Counted from the stretch's first letter, positions 18,745 to 27,741 are shown. The stretch is DNA of 64,000 nt from Microcoleus sp. EPA2 (GCA_020882975.1 JAHRFD010000004.1:1-64000); one strand, 5' to 3'. The notes: generated by a model from the sequence alone, not told the origin. Numbers and translations are program-made.

Positions 18745-18785
18745 CTCTTCCTCTGCGCCCTCTGCGCCCTCTGCGGTAAAAAAAA
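18745..18785. repeat. CTCTGCG-type repeat
   Basis: CCTCTGCGCCCTCTGCGCCCTCTGCGG lies upstream of asnS. The same motif occurs at about 5370-5400, 44490-44530 (reverse), 44605-44640 and, in-frame in a protein, at 56325-56370. Confidence 0.75.
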
Positions 18786-18792
18786 TCAAAAA

Positions 18793-19167
18793 CTATCCCG
18801 CATAGGATTTCAAAATCCAACCTAGCAAAATACCAAGTCCCCCAAAACGAACTGCTTGCCAAAAAGGTTGTTTTATGCTAGCCCAGGAAAACAGACTGCT
18901 TTCTAAATTTAACTCGATCGCTTCTAATTCTTGCTCAATTTCCCGCAATTCTTTCTTCAGTTGCGGTAAACGATTTTGGCGCTGTTGCTGGTGGATTGCT
19001 TCGCGCCGATGCCCCAGTTCCGCTTGGCGCTGGCGATCGACCTGAATTTGAGTGTAACGTTCTTTGACTGCTGCGAGCGATCGCTCCACCGTTGAGAGAG
19101 CTTGAACAAACTCGCTGTCATCATCTCCTGGTGTCTCTGGATTAAACTCTGACGGCTGTTGAGGCAT
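18793..19167 (-). CDS. Small coiled-coil protein with C-terminal membrane anchor
   Basis: From ATG 19167 the 124-residue protein has an acidic N-terminus, a long heptad-rich coiled coil (about residues 25-90, rich in Gln, Glu and Arg) and one hydrophobic segment near the C-terminus (FGGLGILLGWILKSYAG). This suggests a tail-anchored protein facing the cytoplasm. No family is recognised. It is divergent from the DUF6439-like gene with about 85 bases between starts. Function unknown. Confidence 0.7.
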   Translation of the reverse strand: MPQQPSEFNPETPGDDDSEFVQALSTVERSLAAVKERYTQIQVDRQRQAELGHRREAIHQQQRQNRLPQLKKELREIEQELEAIELNLESSLFSWASIKQPFWQAVRFGGLGILLGWILKSYAG

Positions 19168-19252
19168 TTTGATACGCAAATCTGACAATAATTAAAATTT
19201 AGTTGTTATTATGTGCAGTATATTTTTTAAATTATCGCTAGGATTAGCAACT

Positions 19253-19534
19253 ATGCTTGAAACTACACAAACGCCTAAAACTGTCAACCTCAACGAGCTT
19301 ACCACAGTAGAACTAGCCCAAGCTCTTGCCGCCCGCCTCGCCATCTCCGAAAAAGATTGGCATCGTCTCAAGAATAACCGTCCTGCTCGCGCCGCTGAGC
19401 AAGCTGGGGCTGCCTTGGTCTTTTTGCTCAAAAATCAGCCAGAAGAAGCCCTCCCTCGCTTGAATCAGGCCGCAGGATGGCTAGATCGATCGATCTCTGC
19501 TCCTCCTTGCCCCACCCACGGACACGGAAAATAG
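19253..19534 (+). CDS. Small conserved cyanobacterial protein (probably DUF6439)
   Basis: A 93-residue protein from ATG 19253, with AGGA about ten bases upstream. It is helical and includes TTVELAQALAARLAISEKDWHRLKNN and EQAGAALVFLLKNQPEEALPRLNQAAGWLD. I associate this pattern with the DUF6439 family of cyanobacteria, from memory and with moderate certainty. It resembles a short helical-repeat scaffold. No function is known. Confidence 0.72.
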   Translation: MLETTQTPKTVNLNELTTVELAQALAARLAISEKDWHRLKNNRPARAAEQAGAALVFLLKNQPEEALPRLNQAAGWLDRSISAPPCPTHGHGK

Positions 19535-19589
19535 TTATGCAGTTTTGATCGAAACTAGGGAAACTCAAAACCCTGTGGTTTGAGATGCC

Positions 19590-19620
19590 CGACTTGTGGA
19601 AGAAGTCCGGCATCGAGGTG
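19590..19620. repeat. Palindromic intergenic repeat (CCCGACTT type)
   Basis: ATGCCCGACTT and AAGTCCGGCAT flank a 7-base loop with one mismatch. A similar GTCCCGACTT hairpin occurs at 35011-35041. It lies between two convergent genes and could act as a bidirectional transcription stop, though no T-run follows. Confidence 0.6.
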
Positions 19621-19752
19621 TGATATTTTGTTAGTGAGAGTGACTTATGCACAACAAGTAGACCGATCGAGATGTACGATCGGTCGATTCGGCAACCAGA
19701 CAACTCTCCGGTTGTGACTGATGTTGACAATTCTGCCAAATATGTAGTAGTT

Positions 19753-20229
19753 TTAGCGCCAGCGAGGTAGGCTTGAGGAACTGGGAACTTGTTTGCATAC
19801 CCTTAACTCTGTACCCTGAGAATTCCACTCCACCCGATCGAATATCTGGTAAAGAATAAACAACCCCCTGCCGCATTCATTTTCAACGTCAGGGAGTTCA
19901 CAGTTATCTGCAACATCGCTATCGCAATCATCTGTATAAAGGTTGCAATTGCAAGGGGCTTGAAACCCCGTTCCCTCGTCTGATATCACCCACCAATATT
20001 GATTTTGTACGATGGAAAAACGGACTCCAACAGTTTTACTGGGGTCCAATTTGTTTCCATGTTTAGCAGCATTTACCAAAGCTTCTTGAAGCCCTAACCG
20101 TAATTCCGCTTGCCAGTGAACCGGAACCTCTGCTAGGAGCAGATCCAAAACAGGACAAAGGTATAGAGTAGAAGCGAAGCTAATCGTAATCCAATTGCGC
20201 CCTACTGGACGGGCTGAGATAGCAATCAC
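19753..20229 (-). CDS. Anti-sigma-factor-type ATP-binding protein (RsbW-like HATPase)
   Basis: A 158-residue stand-alone GHKL ATPase. The N box is LGLQEALVNAAKHGN, the G1 box is ISDEGTGF and the G2 region is ECGRGLFILYQIFD. There is no histidine-phosphotransfer domain. Single-domain proteins of this kind are serine kinases or anti-sigma factors that switch partners with an anti-anti-sigma protein. About 20 residues between the G1 and G2 boxes are unusually rich in Cys, Asp and Asn (CNCNLYTDDCDSDVADNC), which is odd. No partner sigma factor or STAS protein is adjacent. Confidence 0.88.
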   Translation of the reverse strand: MIAISARPVGRNWITISFASTLYLCPVLDLLLAEVPVHWQAELRLGLQEALVNAAKHGNKLDPSKTVGVRFSIVQNQYWWVISDEGTGFQAPCNCNLYTDDCDSDVADNCELPDVENECGRGLFILYQIFDRVEWNSQGTELRVCKQVPSSSSLPRWR

Positions 20230-21041
20230 TCAGAAAACTCCCTAACTTTCAGGTGAATAATTTTCACACCCTGCATAGTTGGCTCCCCTAGTATTAACAA
20301 TGCCGATCGATTGAGCGCCACAGCTCTATCTATATTTTAGAGTATCAAAACCCTGGATCAAAGCAAAGATCCTCACAAAATATTTTGCGACTCTCACAAT
20401 AGGACTTTTTGCTCACTCAGCCACCCTGTCAGGGGACTTCACCAAGTCGCATTCCTAAAAACCTCAACTTGCCACTATCCCAGATCCCCAATATTAATCA
20501 GTACAAAACCTACTTTAATCCCTCGATCCCTGCTCAGTCCCCGTGGATTGCTAGCTCTGCTTCGGTAGGGAATTACCATAAGTTACCATTGTCAAACTAT
20601 TTTGATACAATAATTAATGTAAATAATTAATTTATTTAACTTACGCAGAGGAAACACAAAATCTAGGGTGTGGCCTGGGGGGAGTTCTCGATCCGGGATG
20701 GGACACTGGTCCTCTAGCCAATCTTACGGATAACTAGCCTCCGTAATTCCTGTAATTTTTTACATGAAGTAAACAAACCCAGCCATAACCGCCACCCTCG
20801 TACCGGGTTCTACTGGCCGCCGTGGTTCATTTTGTTTTTTTTTATGTAAGTAATATAGTGTTTTTACGTAAGTATTAAGGGAGGTACTGGGCTGGCGATT
20901 GTGTGTAGGATTAAAGGCGATCGACAGTTAATGAATCAGAGTGCAAGTTTATATCTATAATTTTAAATTAAAATTAAAATTAATATTAAAATTAAAAAAT
21001 TATAAAAACTAGATAAATCAACCAAAACACAAGTAAATGCC
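20230..21041. other. 812-base gap without a convincing gene
   Basis: The stretch is the shared upstream region of the anti-sigma-type gene (minus) and the cyanobacteriochrome kinase (plus). A 7-bp hairpin TTACGGA/TCCGTAA (20724-20746) is followed by TTTTTT at 20756-20761, resembling a terminator for a transcript reading rightwards. A G-rich section at 20665-20720 precedes it. The final 100 bases are strongly A/T-rich (20945-21010), as expected of a promoter region. The short open frame at 20409-20630 has no protein-like features. A small RNA between about 20640 and 20761 is possible but unproven. Confidence 0.5.
20724..20761 (+). terminator. Hairpin followed by T-run
   Basis: Arms TTACGGA (20724-20730) and TCCGTAA (20740-20746) enclose a nine-base loop, with TTTTTT ten bases later. 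The weak point is the distance between stem and T-run. No protein gene lies just upstream on this strand. Confidence 0.4.
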
Positions 21042-24000
21042 ATGTCACAGAAATACGTAAAATTAGATGCCGAGGCTTATGAGTCCCTCACAAGAGAGCT
21101 CGCAACCCTGAAAGGGCGGCTGGCGGAACTAGAACTGGCAGATAAACAAGAGTCCGCTAGAGTTGCCAAACAAAAAGCACTGTTTGCCGTAGTGACCAAA
21201 ATTCGCGAGTCTCTAGATTTAGATATTATTTTAAAATCAACCGCTACAGAAGTACGTCAACTGCTGAATGCCGATCGAGTGGGAATGTTTCAGTTTGACC
21301 CCAATTCAGGATTTGACGACGGGGAATTTGTCTCAGAAGACGTGCTGCCGGAGTTTGACTCCGCCAAAGCCATCAAGGTACACGATCGTTGTTTTGGAAC
21401 ACAATACGCAGTCAACTATCAACAAGGAAAAATTCAAGCAGTTACTGATATTTACAACGCCGGATTGAGCGATTGTCATATTGCTATTCTTTCCCGGTTT
21501 CAAGTCAAAGCTAACCTAATTGTACCTTTAATTAAAGGCAATCAACTATGGGGATTAATCTGCATTCACCAATGTCGTAGTCCACGACGTTGGCAGGAAG
21601 ATGAAATTGAGTTTGTTACTCAAATTTCAGTTCATTTAGGAGTAGCAATACAGCAAGCAGAACTTTTAGAAAAAGCTGAAAGGCGGTCTACAGCGCTCCA
21701 GACAACTCTTGAGGTGCAATTGCAAAAACGGACTGAAGAATTAGTTAAGGAAGCAGAGCGAGAACGAGCCATAACTCGCATGATTGACAAGATTCGTCAA
21801 ACCTTAGAGATCGAAATAATTTTCCAGACAGCAGCCACAGAGGTGCGAAAACTGTTGAATGTCGATCGCATTGCTATTTATCAATTTCGTGAAGACTATT
21901 TCGGTGACTTTATCTTTGAATCCGAATCTGGGGAATGGCCGAAATTGGTAGGCAGTGGTTGGGAAGACCCTTACTTAAACGAACACAAAGGAGGCAGATT
22001 CCGCAATGCCGAAATCTTTATCGCTGACGATATCTACAACGCCGGTCAGAGTGAGTGCCACATCGAAGCTTTAGAATATTTTGGTGTTAAATCCTGTGCC
22101 GTAGTTGCAATTTTTAAAGGAGAAAAACTTTGGGGACTGCTGAGTGCATTTCAACACAGTGGTCCCCGACATTGGGAAGAAAATGAAGTCAAGCTACTGA
22201 CTCAAATTGCTACCCATTTGGGAGTGGCATTGCAGCAGTTAGAATACCTCGAAAAAATTCAATTTCAAGCTAAACAGCAGGCAAAAGCAGCCGAACAGGA
22301 GCGGACTTTAGCCAGAGTAATTGAAAGGATTCGTCAAACCCTAAACATTGACAAAATTTTCAGTGCTACTACTCAAGAAGTTCGCCAAATCCTCAACTGC
22401 GATCGCGTAGCAGTTTACCGTTTCTTTCCTGACTGGAGTGGCGAATTTGTCTCGGAGTCCGTAGCCGAAGGCTGGATATCTTTAGTAACTGAAAAAATTA
22501 AAACCGTCTGGCAAGATGAATACTTGCAAAATACTCAGGGAGGTAGGTATCGCAATCAGGAGATTTTTGTAGTAAATGATATTTACAAAATTGGTCACTC
22601 TCAGTGTCACCTAGAAATTCTACAGCAAATTGAAGCCAAAGCATATTGTGTCGCCCCAGTTTTTGTAGGTAAAAATCTCTGGGGTTTGCTAGCAGCTTAT
22701 CAAAACTCAAGTTCTCGTCAGTGGGAACCCGGAGAAGTCAGGTTGCTGGCTCAGATTGGCAGTCAATTGGGAGTAGCCATGCACCAAGCAGAATTGCTAG
22801 ATCAAACTAAAAAGCAGTCCTGGGAATTGCAGACAACTTTGGCAGATTTGAATGCCATTGTTGACAACTTGGCTGACGGATTATTAGTCACAGATATAGA
22901 GGGTAAAATTACTAGGTTTAATCCAGCTCTCCTCGCGCTGTTTGAATTAAAAGATGTGGAGTTGAAAGGCAAAAAAGTCTCTGATATTTTTGCTAAAAAC
23001 TTGGCTAAGCTGGCTGATGAAGCGGAACGCAATGAGGGAGAAATTGTGACCCTTGAGGTGGAACTGGGCAATAACCGAATCGGTCAAGCTTTGGCAACAA
23101 ATATTCTCAAAGAAGCTGTGAATGATGAAGTAGATCACTCCCTTGGTTCGGTTATTTTGATTAGGGATGTCACCGTTGAACGAGAAGTTGACCGAATGAA
23201 AACAGACTTTTTGGCTACAGTTTCTCACGAACTGCGGACACCTCTAACTTCTGTCTTGGGTTTTGCTTCAATCATCAAAGAAAAACTAGAAGATGTAATT
23301 TTTCCTGCCATACCTATCGAAGACAAAAAAACCAAAAAAGCTGTGCATAAAGTGGGAGATAATATCAATATTATTGTCTCAGAAGCTGAGAGACTGACAT
23401 CTTTGATTAATGATGTTTTAGATATTGCTAAGATGGAGGCGGGCAGAGTAGATTGGCAGTTGCGACCAACAGATCCAGTGCAAATATTGAAACAGGCGAT
23501 CGCGGCTACTTCATCTTTATTAGAAAAAAATAATTTGAAATTGATTAAAGATTTTAAGCCGGGACTTCCCCAGGTATTAGTTGACCGCGATCGCATGGTT
23601 CAAGTATCTATCAATTTGCTCTCTAATGCCGTAAAATTTACCCAATCAGGTTCCGTTACTTGCAAAGCAAGAGTAGAGAATGATGAGATAGTTATTAGTA
23701 TTATAGATACTGGCATAGGCATTGCACCAGAAGACCAAAGCAAAGTTTTTGAAAGATTTAAACAAGTGGGAGATATCCTCACCCAAAAGCCGAAAGGTAC
23801 AGGCTTGGGACTGCCAATTTCCAAACAAATTATTGAACATCACGGCGGTAGAATTTGGCTAGAAAGTGAAGTTGGTCGCGGCAGCACTTTTTCCTTTAGC
23901 ATACCCATCATAAACAACGTTCCACCTGTAGAGAAATGGGAAAATTTTAACGCTCTAATCTCACAATTAAAACATCAGGTTGTCAGCAGAACTGCCACAA

Positions 24001-24653
24001 ACACTAAAGAACTCAAGCAGATTCTCGTTGTTGACGACGAGCCTAACATCCGGGAACTGCTCCGACAGTCACTGGAAGAAGAAGGATATGAAGTTACGGA
24101 AGCATTTAATGGCATCGATGCTATTTCTAAGGCCAAATCAGTGAAACCAGACCTGATTATTTTAGATATCATGATGCCACATATAGATGGTTTCGATGTC
24201 GCTGCTGTTCTCAAACATGACCCCCAGACTATGGGTATTCCCATTGTCATAGTTTCTTTGATTCACGATCTGGAAAGGGGCGCTCGCTTGGGAATAGACA
24301 GCTATTTTACAAAACCTATTAACGTAGGAAGACTATTGAGAGAAATTGGCTTGCTACTAAATCCAACTATCTCTAACAAGACTGTATTGGTGGTAGATCG
24401 CAATCCTTCAAATCTGAAAACTGTCTCGGATGCTTTGGTCTTTCAAGGATATAATGTCATTAAAGCCTATAATGCTGAAGAATGTCTAGATCTAGCTATA
24501 TCAAGGAAGCCAAATTTGATTATTATTGATGAAGTATTATCTCAAGAAAAAGAACTTGTCAAAACTTTGCGCCTGACTGATGGCTTGGAAAATGTTTCCT
24601 TAATTTTTATGGGAAATCTGTCAGAAAATACCCTACCTAAAAAAGTAGATTGA
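21042..24653 (+). CDS. Cyanobacteriochrome hybrid histidine kinase (3 GAF, PAS, HisKA, HATPase, REC, partial REC)
   Basis: 1203 residues. The three GAF domains (about 45-210, 245-400, 425-585) each carry the Cys-His bilin-attachment motif, at C145-H146, C339-H340 and C522-H523. GAF1 also has a DXCF motif (D115-R-C117-F118), typical of blue/violet-sensing cyanobacteriochromes. GAF2 and GAF3 instead have the W.D.YL...GGR(Y/F)RN pattern of the red/green lineage. A PAS-like segment (about 603-715), HisKA with SHELRTPL (H729), HATPase (SNAVKF, DTGIG, GTGLGL) and a REC domain with D1042 follow. The last 95 residues resemble a second REC that ends early. No membrane span. CheY-like and cyclase genes follow on the same strand. 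Confidence 0.93.
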   Translation: MSQKYVKLDAEAYESLTRELATLKGRLAELELADKQESARVAKQKALFAVVTKIRESLDLDIILKSTATEVRQLLNADRVGMFQFDPNSGFDDGEFVSEDVLPEFDSAKAIKVHDRCFGTQYAVNYQQGKIQAVTDIYNAGLSDCHIAILSRFQVKANLIVPLIKGNQLWGLICIHQCRSPRRWQEDEIEFVTQISVHLGVAIQQAELLEKAERRSTALQTTLEVQLQKRTEELVKEAERERAITRMIDKIRQTLEIEIIFQTAATEVRKLLNVDRIAIYQFREDYFGDFIFESESGEWPKLVGSGWEDPYLNEHKGGRFRNAEIFIADDIYNAGQSECHIEALEYFGVKSCAVVAIFKGEKLWGLLSAFQHSGPRHWEENEVKLLTQIATHLGVALQQLEYLEKIQFQAKQQAKAAEQERTLARVIERIRQTLNIDKIFSATTQEVRQILNCDRVAVYRFFPDWSGEFVSESVAEGWISLVTEKIKTVWQDEYLQNTQGGRYRNQEIFVVNDIYKIGHSQCHLEILQQIEAKAYCVAPVFVGKNLWGLLAAYQNSSSRQWEPGEVRLLAQIGSQLGVAMHQAELLDQTKKQSWELQTTLADLNAIVDNLADGLLVTDIEGKITRFNPALLALFELKDVELKGKKVSDIFAKNLAKLADEAERNEGEIVTLEVELGNNRIGQALATNILKEAVNDEVDHSLGSVILIRDVTVEREVDRMKTDFLATVSHELRTPLTSVLGFASIIKEKLEDVIFPAIPIEDKKTKKAVHKVGDNINIIVSEAERLTSLINDVLDIAKMEAGRVDWQLRPTDPVQILKQAIAATSSLLEKNNLKLIKDFKPGLPQVLVDRDRMVQVSINLLSNAVKFTQSGSVTCKARVENDEIVISIIDTGIGIAPEDQSKVFERFKQVGDILTQKPKGTGLGLPISKQIIEHHGGRIWLESEVGRGSTFSFSIPIINNVPPVEKWENFNALISQLKHQVVSRTATNTKELKQILVVDDEPNIRELLRQSLEEEGYEVTEAFNGIDAISKAKSVKPDLIILDIMMPHIDGFDVAAVLKHDPQTMGIPIVIVSLIHDLERGARLGIDSYFTKPINVGRLLREIGLLLNPTISNKTVLVVDRNPSNLKTVSDALVFQGYNVIKAYNAEECLDLAISRKPNLIIIDEVLSQEKELVKTLRLTDGLENVSLIFMGNLSENTLPKKVD

Positions 24654-24785
24654 CCAAACAACAACACCTATAAACCTTAAAAAAAATCTGCGCTAGATTA
24701 GGATTGACTACAGAAATATACTTTCTTAAAATCCTTAAATTTACGGATTGAATCTGAACAACTTACTGAAAAACCTTGAGGAAAA

Positions 24786-25172
24786 ATGGCAGTTAAAAAA
24801 GTTTTAATTGTAGATGATGAACCGAACATTCTGATTTTGATGGAGCAGGCTCTGGAAAAGTTGGAAGATGAGGATGACGTAGAATTAATCACGGCTAAAA
24901 ATGGACTGGAAGCACTGGAACTGATTCAGGAAGAAAAGCCGGATTTAGTTTTTCTTGATGTCATGATGCCGAAAATGAGCGGACTAGAAGTATGCAACAC
25001 TGTTAAAAACGAGCTGAAAATGGATGATGTTTATATTATTATGTTGACCGCCAAGGGGCAAGAGTATGATAAACAAAGTGGTATGGCTGTGGGGGCAAAT
25101 CTTTATATGACTAAACCTTTCCGCCCGAAAGAAGTCCTGCAAAAAGCTAGAGAAGTTCTCGGTTTGACTTGA
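24786..25172 (+). CDS. Single-domain response regulator (CheY-like)
   Basis: The 128-residue receiver domain has acidic pair DDE (residues 9-12), phospho-acceptor Asp in LVFLDVMMP (about residue 58), Thr in IIMLTAKG and Lys in YMTKPFRP. GAGGA precedes the ATG by a few bases. There is no output domain, so it must act by protein contact or as a phosphate shuttle. It lies 132 bases after the cyanobacteriochrome kinase and 115 bases before the GAF-cyclase, so it probably links them; that link is inference. Confidence 0.94.
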   Translation: MAVKKVLIVDDEPNILILMEQALEKLEDEDDVELITAKNGLEALELIQEEKPDLVFLDVMMPKMSGLEVCNTVKNELKMDDVYIIMLTAKGQEYDKQSGMAVGANLYMTKPFRPKEVLQKAREVLGLT

Positions 25173-25287
25173 CACACTTACAAATATCTGCAACATAGCT
25201 CTGCCTTTATTAATTATTTTTGGGAGAGTTAGTGACAGATTTAAAAACAACTCACGCGAGAATACTCCTAACTAAATACCAAAATTA

Positions 25288-26706
25288 ATGGTTCGTATTA
25301 ATCTGAAAAAATTGATTTCTAAAAAAGATTTTCAGGCAGTTATTAACGGTGCTATTTCGGCTCTAGATGCTCCGATCGCAATTCGTAATATTGAGGGAGT
25401 TATTTTATTGGGCGAAGACAGTCATCCATGCTTATACAAATACCCTGTGGTGCTAGCCGATGAAGTAATTGGTTATGTCACAGGCTCTCAAAAAGCAAAA
25501 TTCATTGCTGATTTGATTGGCTATGCTGCTCAAGCTGATTCGGATACAAGAATTTTGGCTATGGATACTTTGGAAAAGTACGAAGAAGTGAATTTTTTGT
25601 ATGATTTTTCTAGTAAAATTTCAAGTTGTTTAGGAGTCTCTGAAGTCACTGATTTAGTGGTAACAGAAGCTAAAAAATTGATTGACGCTAGCAATATTTT
25701 GCTGATGTTAGTTAATCCTAAAATTGGAAAATTAGAAGTGATTTCAGCCAAGGGGAAAAAGTATAATACCCAAACAAAAATTGGACCAAATGTGGGGATA
25801 GCAGGTCACATTCTCGTTTCGGGAAAAGCGGAAATAGTCAATGATGTGCTTTCCGATCCCAGATATGTTGTGGGAAACAATAATCTGCGTTCTCTGATTT
25901 GCGCTCCTTTAACTACACAAAATGGCACGATTGGTGTCATCAATGTTAGCAATAATCAACTGGTTAACTATACAGCACAGGATTTAAAACTGTTGACTGC
26001 TTTGGCTTCCCAAGCAGCAGCGGCGATCGAGAATGCGCTATTGCATGAAAGTAAATTGAAGGAAGAACGGATCAAGAATAATTTGGAAAGATATCTTTCT
26101 CCCCATGTTGTCCAAGCAGTTATCGAAGCTAAAGGAGAAATTTCTATGAGTCCAACTAAGCGCAATATCACGGTGCTTTTTTCGGATATTAGAGATTTTA
26201 CTACCAAGTGCGAAGAACTTCCGGCTGAAAAAATAGTGCTATATTTAAATGAATATTTTACCCAGATGGTAGAGGTGATTTTTAGTAAACAAGGTACGGT
26301 AAATAAGTTTGTGGGAGATATGATTGTGGCAATGTTTGGGGCTCCTTCGGAAGTTGCCGATCGAGAACGGAAAGCGATCGAAACAGCGATCGATATGCAG
26401 CGTCGCATTGAAGAAATTTCGATTCCTTGGATTAGGGATAACTTTCTCACAGGTATTGGTATTAGTGCGGGTGAAGTGGTTGTGGGAAATATTGGTTCGC
26501 CGCAGCACATGGATTATACTGCTATCGGGGATGAGGTGAATATTGCCTCTAGGTTGCAGTCCATTGCTAAGGGAAAACAAATTTTGGTTAGCGATAGTGT
26601 GTATAGCGCTACTAAAGATATGTTTGAGTTTAAAGAGATGGGTCAAGTGATAGTTAAAGGTAAGAAGAAAGCTGTAAAAACTTTTGAGGTGATTTATCAA
26701 AAATGA
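25288..26706 (+). CDS. GAF-domain class III adenylate cyclase
   Basis: 472 residues: an N-terminal segment of about 100 residues without a recognised domain, a GAF domain (about 105-255) and a class III cyclase domain from about 285. Metal Asp residues lie in LFSDIRDFT and KFVGDMIVAMFG. Lys precedes the second and Thr occupies the other purine-contact position in MDYTAIGDEVNIASRL. This Lys/Thr pair matches cyanobacterial CyaC-type adenylate cyclases. The GAF domain has no Cys-His motif, so it is not a bilin domain; cyclic nucleotide binding is one option. Third gene of the kinase-receiver-cyclase row. Confidence 0.94.
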   Translation: MVRINLKKLISKKDFQAVINGAISALDAPIAIRNIEGVILLGEDSHPCLYKYPVVLADEVIGYVTGSQKAKFIADLIGYAAQADSDTRILAMDTLEKYEEVNFLYDFSSKISSCLGVSEVTDLVVTEAKKLIDASNILLMLVNPKIGKLEVISAKGKKYNTQTKIGPNVGIAGHILVSGKAEIVNDVLSDPRYVVGNNNLRSLICAPLTTQNGTIGVINVSNNQLVNYTAQDLKLLTALASQAAAAIENALLHESKLKEERIKNNLERYLSPHVVQAVIEAKGEISMSPTKRNITVLFSDIRDFTTKCEELPAEKIVLYLNEYFTQMVEVIFSKQGTVNKFVGDMIVAMFGAPSEVADRERKAIETAIDMQRRIEEISIPWIRDNFLTGIGISAGEVVVGNIGSPQHMDYTAIGDEVNIASRLQSIAKGKQILVSDSVYSATKDMFEFKEMGQVIVKGKKKAVKTFEVIYQK

Positions 26707-26712
26707 ACTAAA

Positions 26713-26816
26713 TATAGCAATCCTTGCAGGAGTCACAAAATTTTAACCCCACCCCAACCCTCCCCGCGAGTTCGGGGAGGAAGTAAGAAGTTCACAAATG
26801 ATTTAGGATTGCTATA
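26713..26816. mobile_element. 104-bp MITE-like element, copy 1
   Basis: Perfect 12-bp terminal inverted repeats TATAGCAATCCT and AGGATTGCTATA enclose a GC-rich core with an inner hairpin (CCCCGCGAGTTCGGGG). It is the reverse-orientation relative of the two tandem copies at 41217-41420 (GGGGTGGGGTT core and ACAAATGATTTAGGATT end shared). No coding capacity. It sits 6 bases after the cyclase stop codon. A transposase that could mobilise it is not in the window. Confidence 0.85.
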
Positions 26817-26910
26817 GGAATCAGAAAAGAGGTTATTAAATATAGTTGGGCGATTTGGGCGGTTTATTTGTTAAGCTAGAAATTGCACTCTGTCAATAAA
26901 CCTTAGATTT

Positions 26911-27741
26911 ATGCACAGGTTATTAACTGGGAAACTGCGGGTAGAACATTTAACCATACCGATCGCCAATCTGCCAGCAAATCTATCGGGTACTAAACTG
27001 GTACAACTGACTGATTTTCATTATGACGGGGTGCGGCTTTCGGAAGGTTTACTATTCGAGGCGATCGCTGCGGCCAATGAAGCCGAAGCAGACTTGATTT
27101 TCTTAACCGGGGATTTTATCACTCTGGAAACCGCCCCGATTCACGACTTAGTGCAACGATTAAAAAACTTGCAAAGTCGGGTGGGAATTTATGCTGTTTT
27201 AGGCAATCACGACCACTATTGGCCGGGGGGTAAAAGAGAGGTTACTAATGCTTTAAATAACGCGGGAATTCGGGTTTTGTACAATGAAGCTACCTATCCT
27301 TTGGGGGAAAATTTAGCTTTAATTGGGCTGGCGGATTTTTGGTCTGGGGATTTTCAACCTGAACCTGTAATGACATCAGTCGATCTATCGATTCCTCGGA
27401 TTGTCTTGTCTCACAATCCTGATACTGCGGAAAAGCTGCAAGGATACCGGATTGATTTGCAGTTGTCGGGACACACCCACGGTGGTCAAATAGTGATTCC
27501 CGGTATTGGGCCTGTGTATGCTTGGCTAAAAAAAATTAGCTCTGCTATTCCTCAATGGGTACGCAATTGGATGCCTTTTTTATCCATTGACGATCGAGTA
27601 GTTACTCACTGGGAATGGGCCAGTGGTTTACATCGGGTAGGGAATAATTTACTATACGTGAATCGCGGTTTGGGAACCTATGCCCCCGGAAGGCTATTTT
27701 GTCCGCCGGAAGTGACAGTAATTACTTTAATTTGTGAATGA
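26911..27741 (+). CDS. Metallophosphoesterase (YaeI/Calcineurin-like)
   Basis: The 276-residue protein carries the dinuclear-metal motifs in order: TDFHYDG (D-x-H), FLTGDFI (G-D), VLGNHDHYW (G-N-H-D/E), LSHNPD and SGHTHGGQ (G-H-x-H). It lacks an obvious signal peptide but has a hydrophobic stretch near IPGIGPVYAWL. Relatives act on phosphodiesters, including lipid-linked ones in the YkuE/YaeI group; the substrate here is unknown. It is convergent with the response regulator gene. Confidence 0.92.
   Translation: MHRLLTGKLRVEHLTIPIANLPANLSGTKLVQLTDFHYDGVRLSEGLLFEAIAAANEAEADLIFLTGDFITLETAPIHDLVQRLKNLQSRVGIYAVLGNHDHYWPGGKREVTNALNNAGIRVLYNEATYPLGENLALIGLADFWSGDFQPEPVMTSVDLSIPRIVLSHNPDTAEKLQGYRIDLQLSGHTHGGQIVIPGIGPVYAWLKKISSAIPQWVRNWMPFLSIDDRVVTHWEWASGLHRVGNNLLYVNRGLGTYAPGRLFCPPEVTVITLICE

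Noticed and set aside
20409..20630. 73-codon frame in the gap before the cyanobacteriochrome kinase
   Set aside because: Low-complexity Pro/Ser/Asn composition, no ribosome site and no recognisable motif.
20665..20720. tRNA-like segment (GTTCTCGATCC)
   Set aside because: No acceptor stem, anticodon arm or D-arm can be formed around it.
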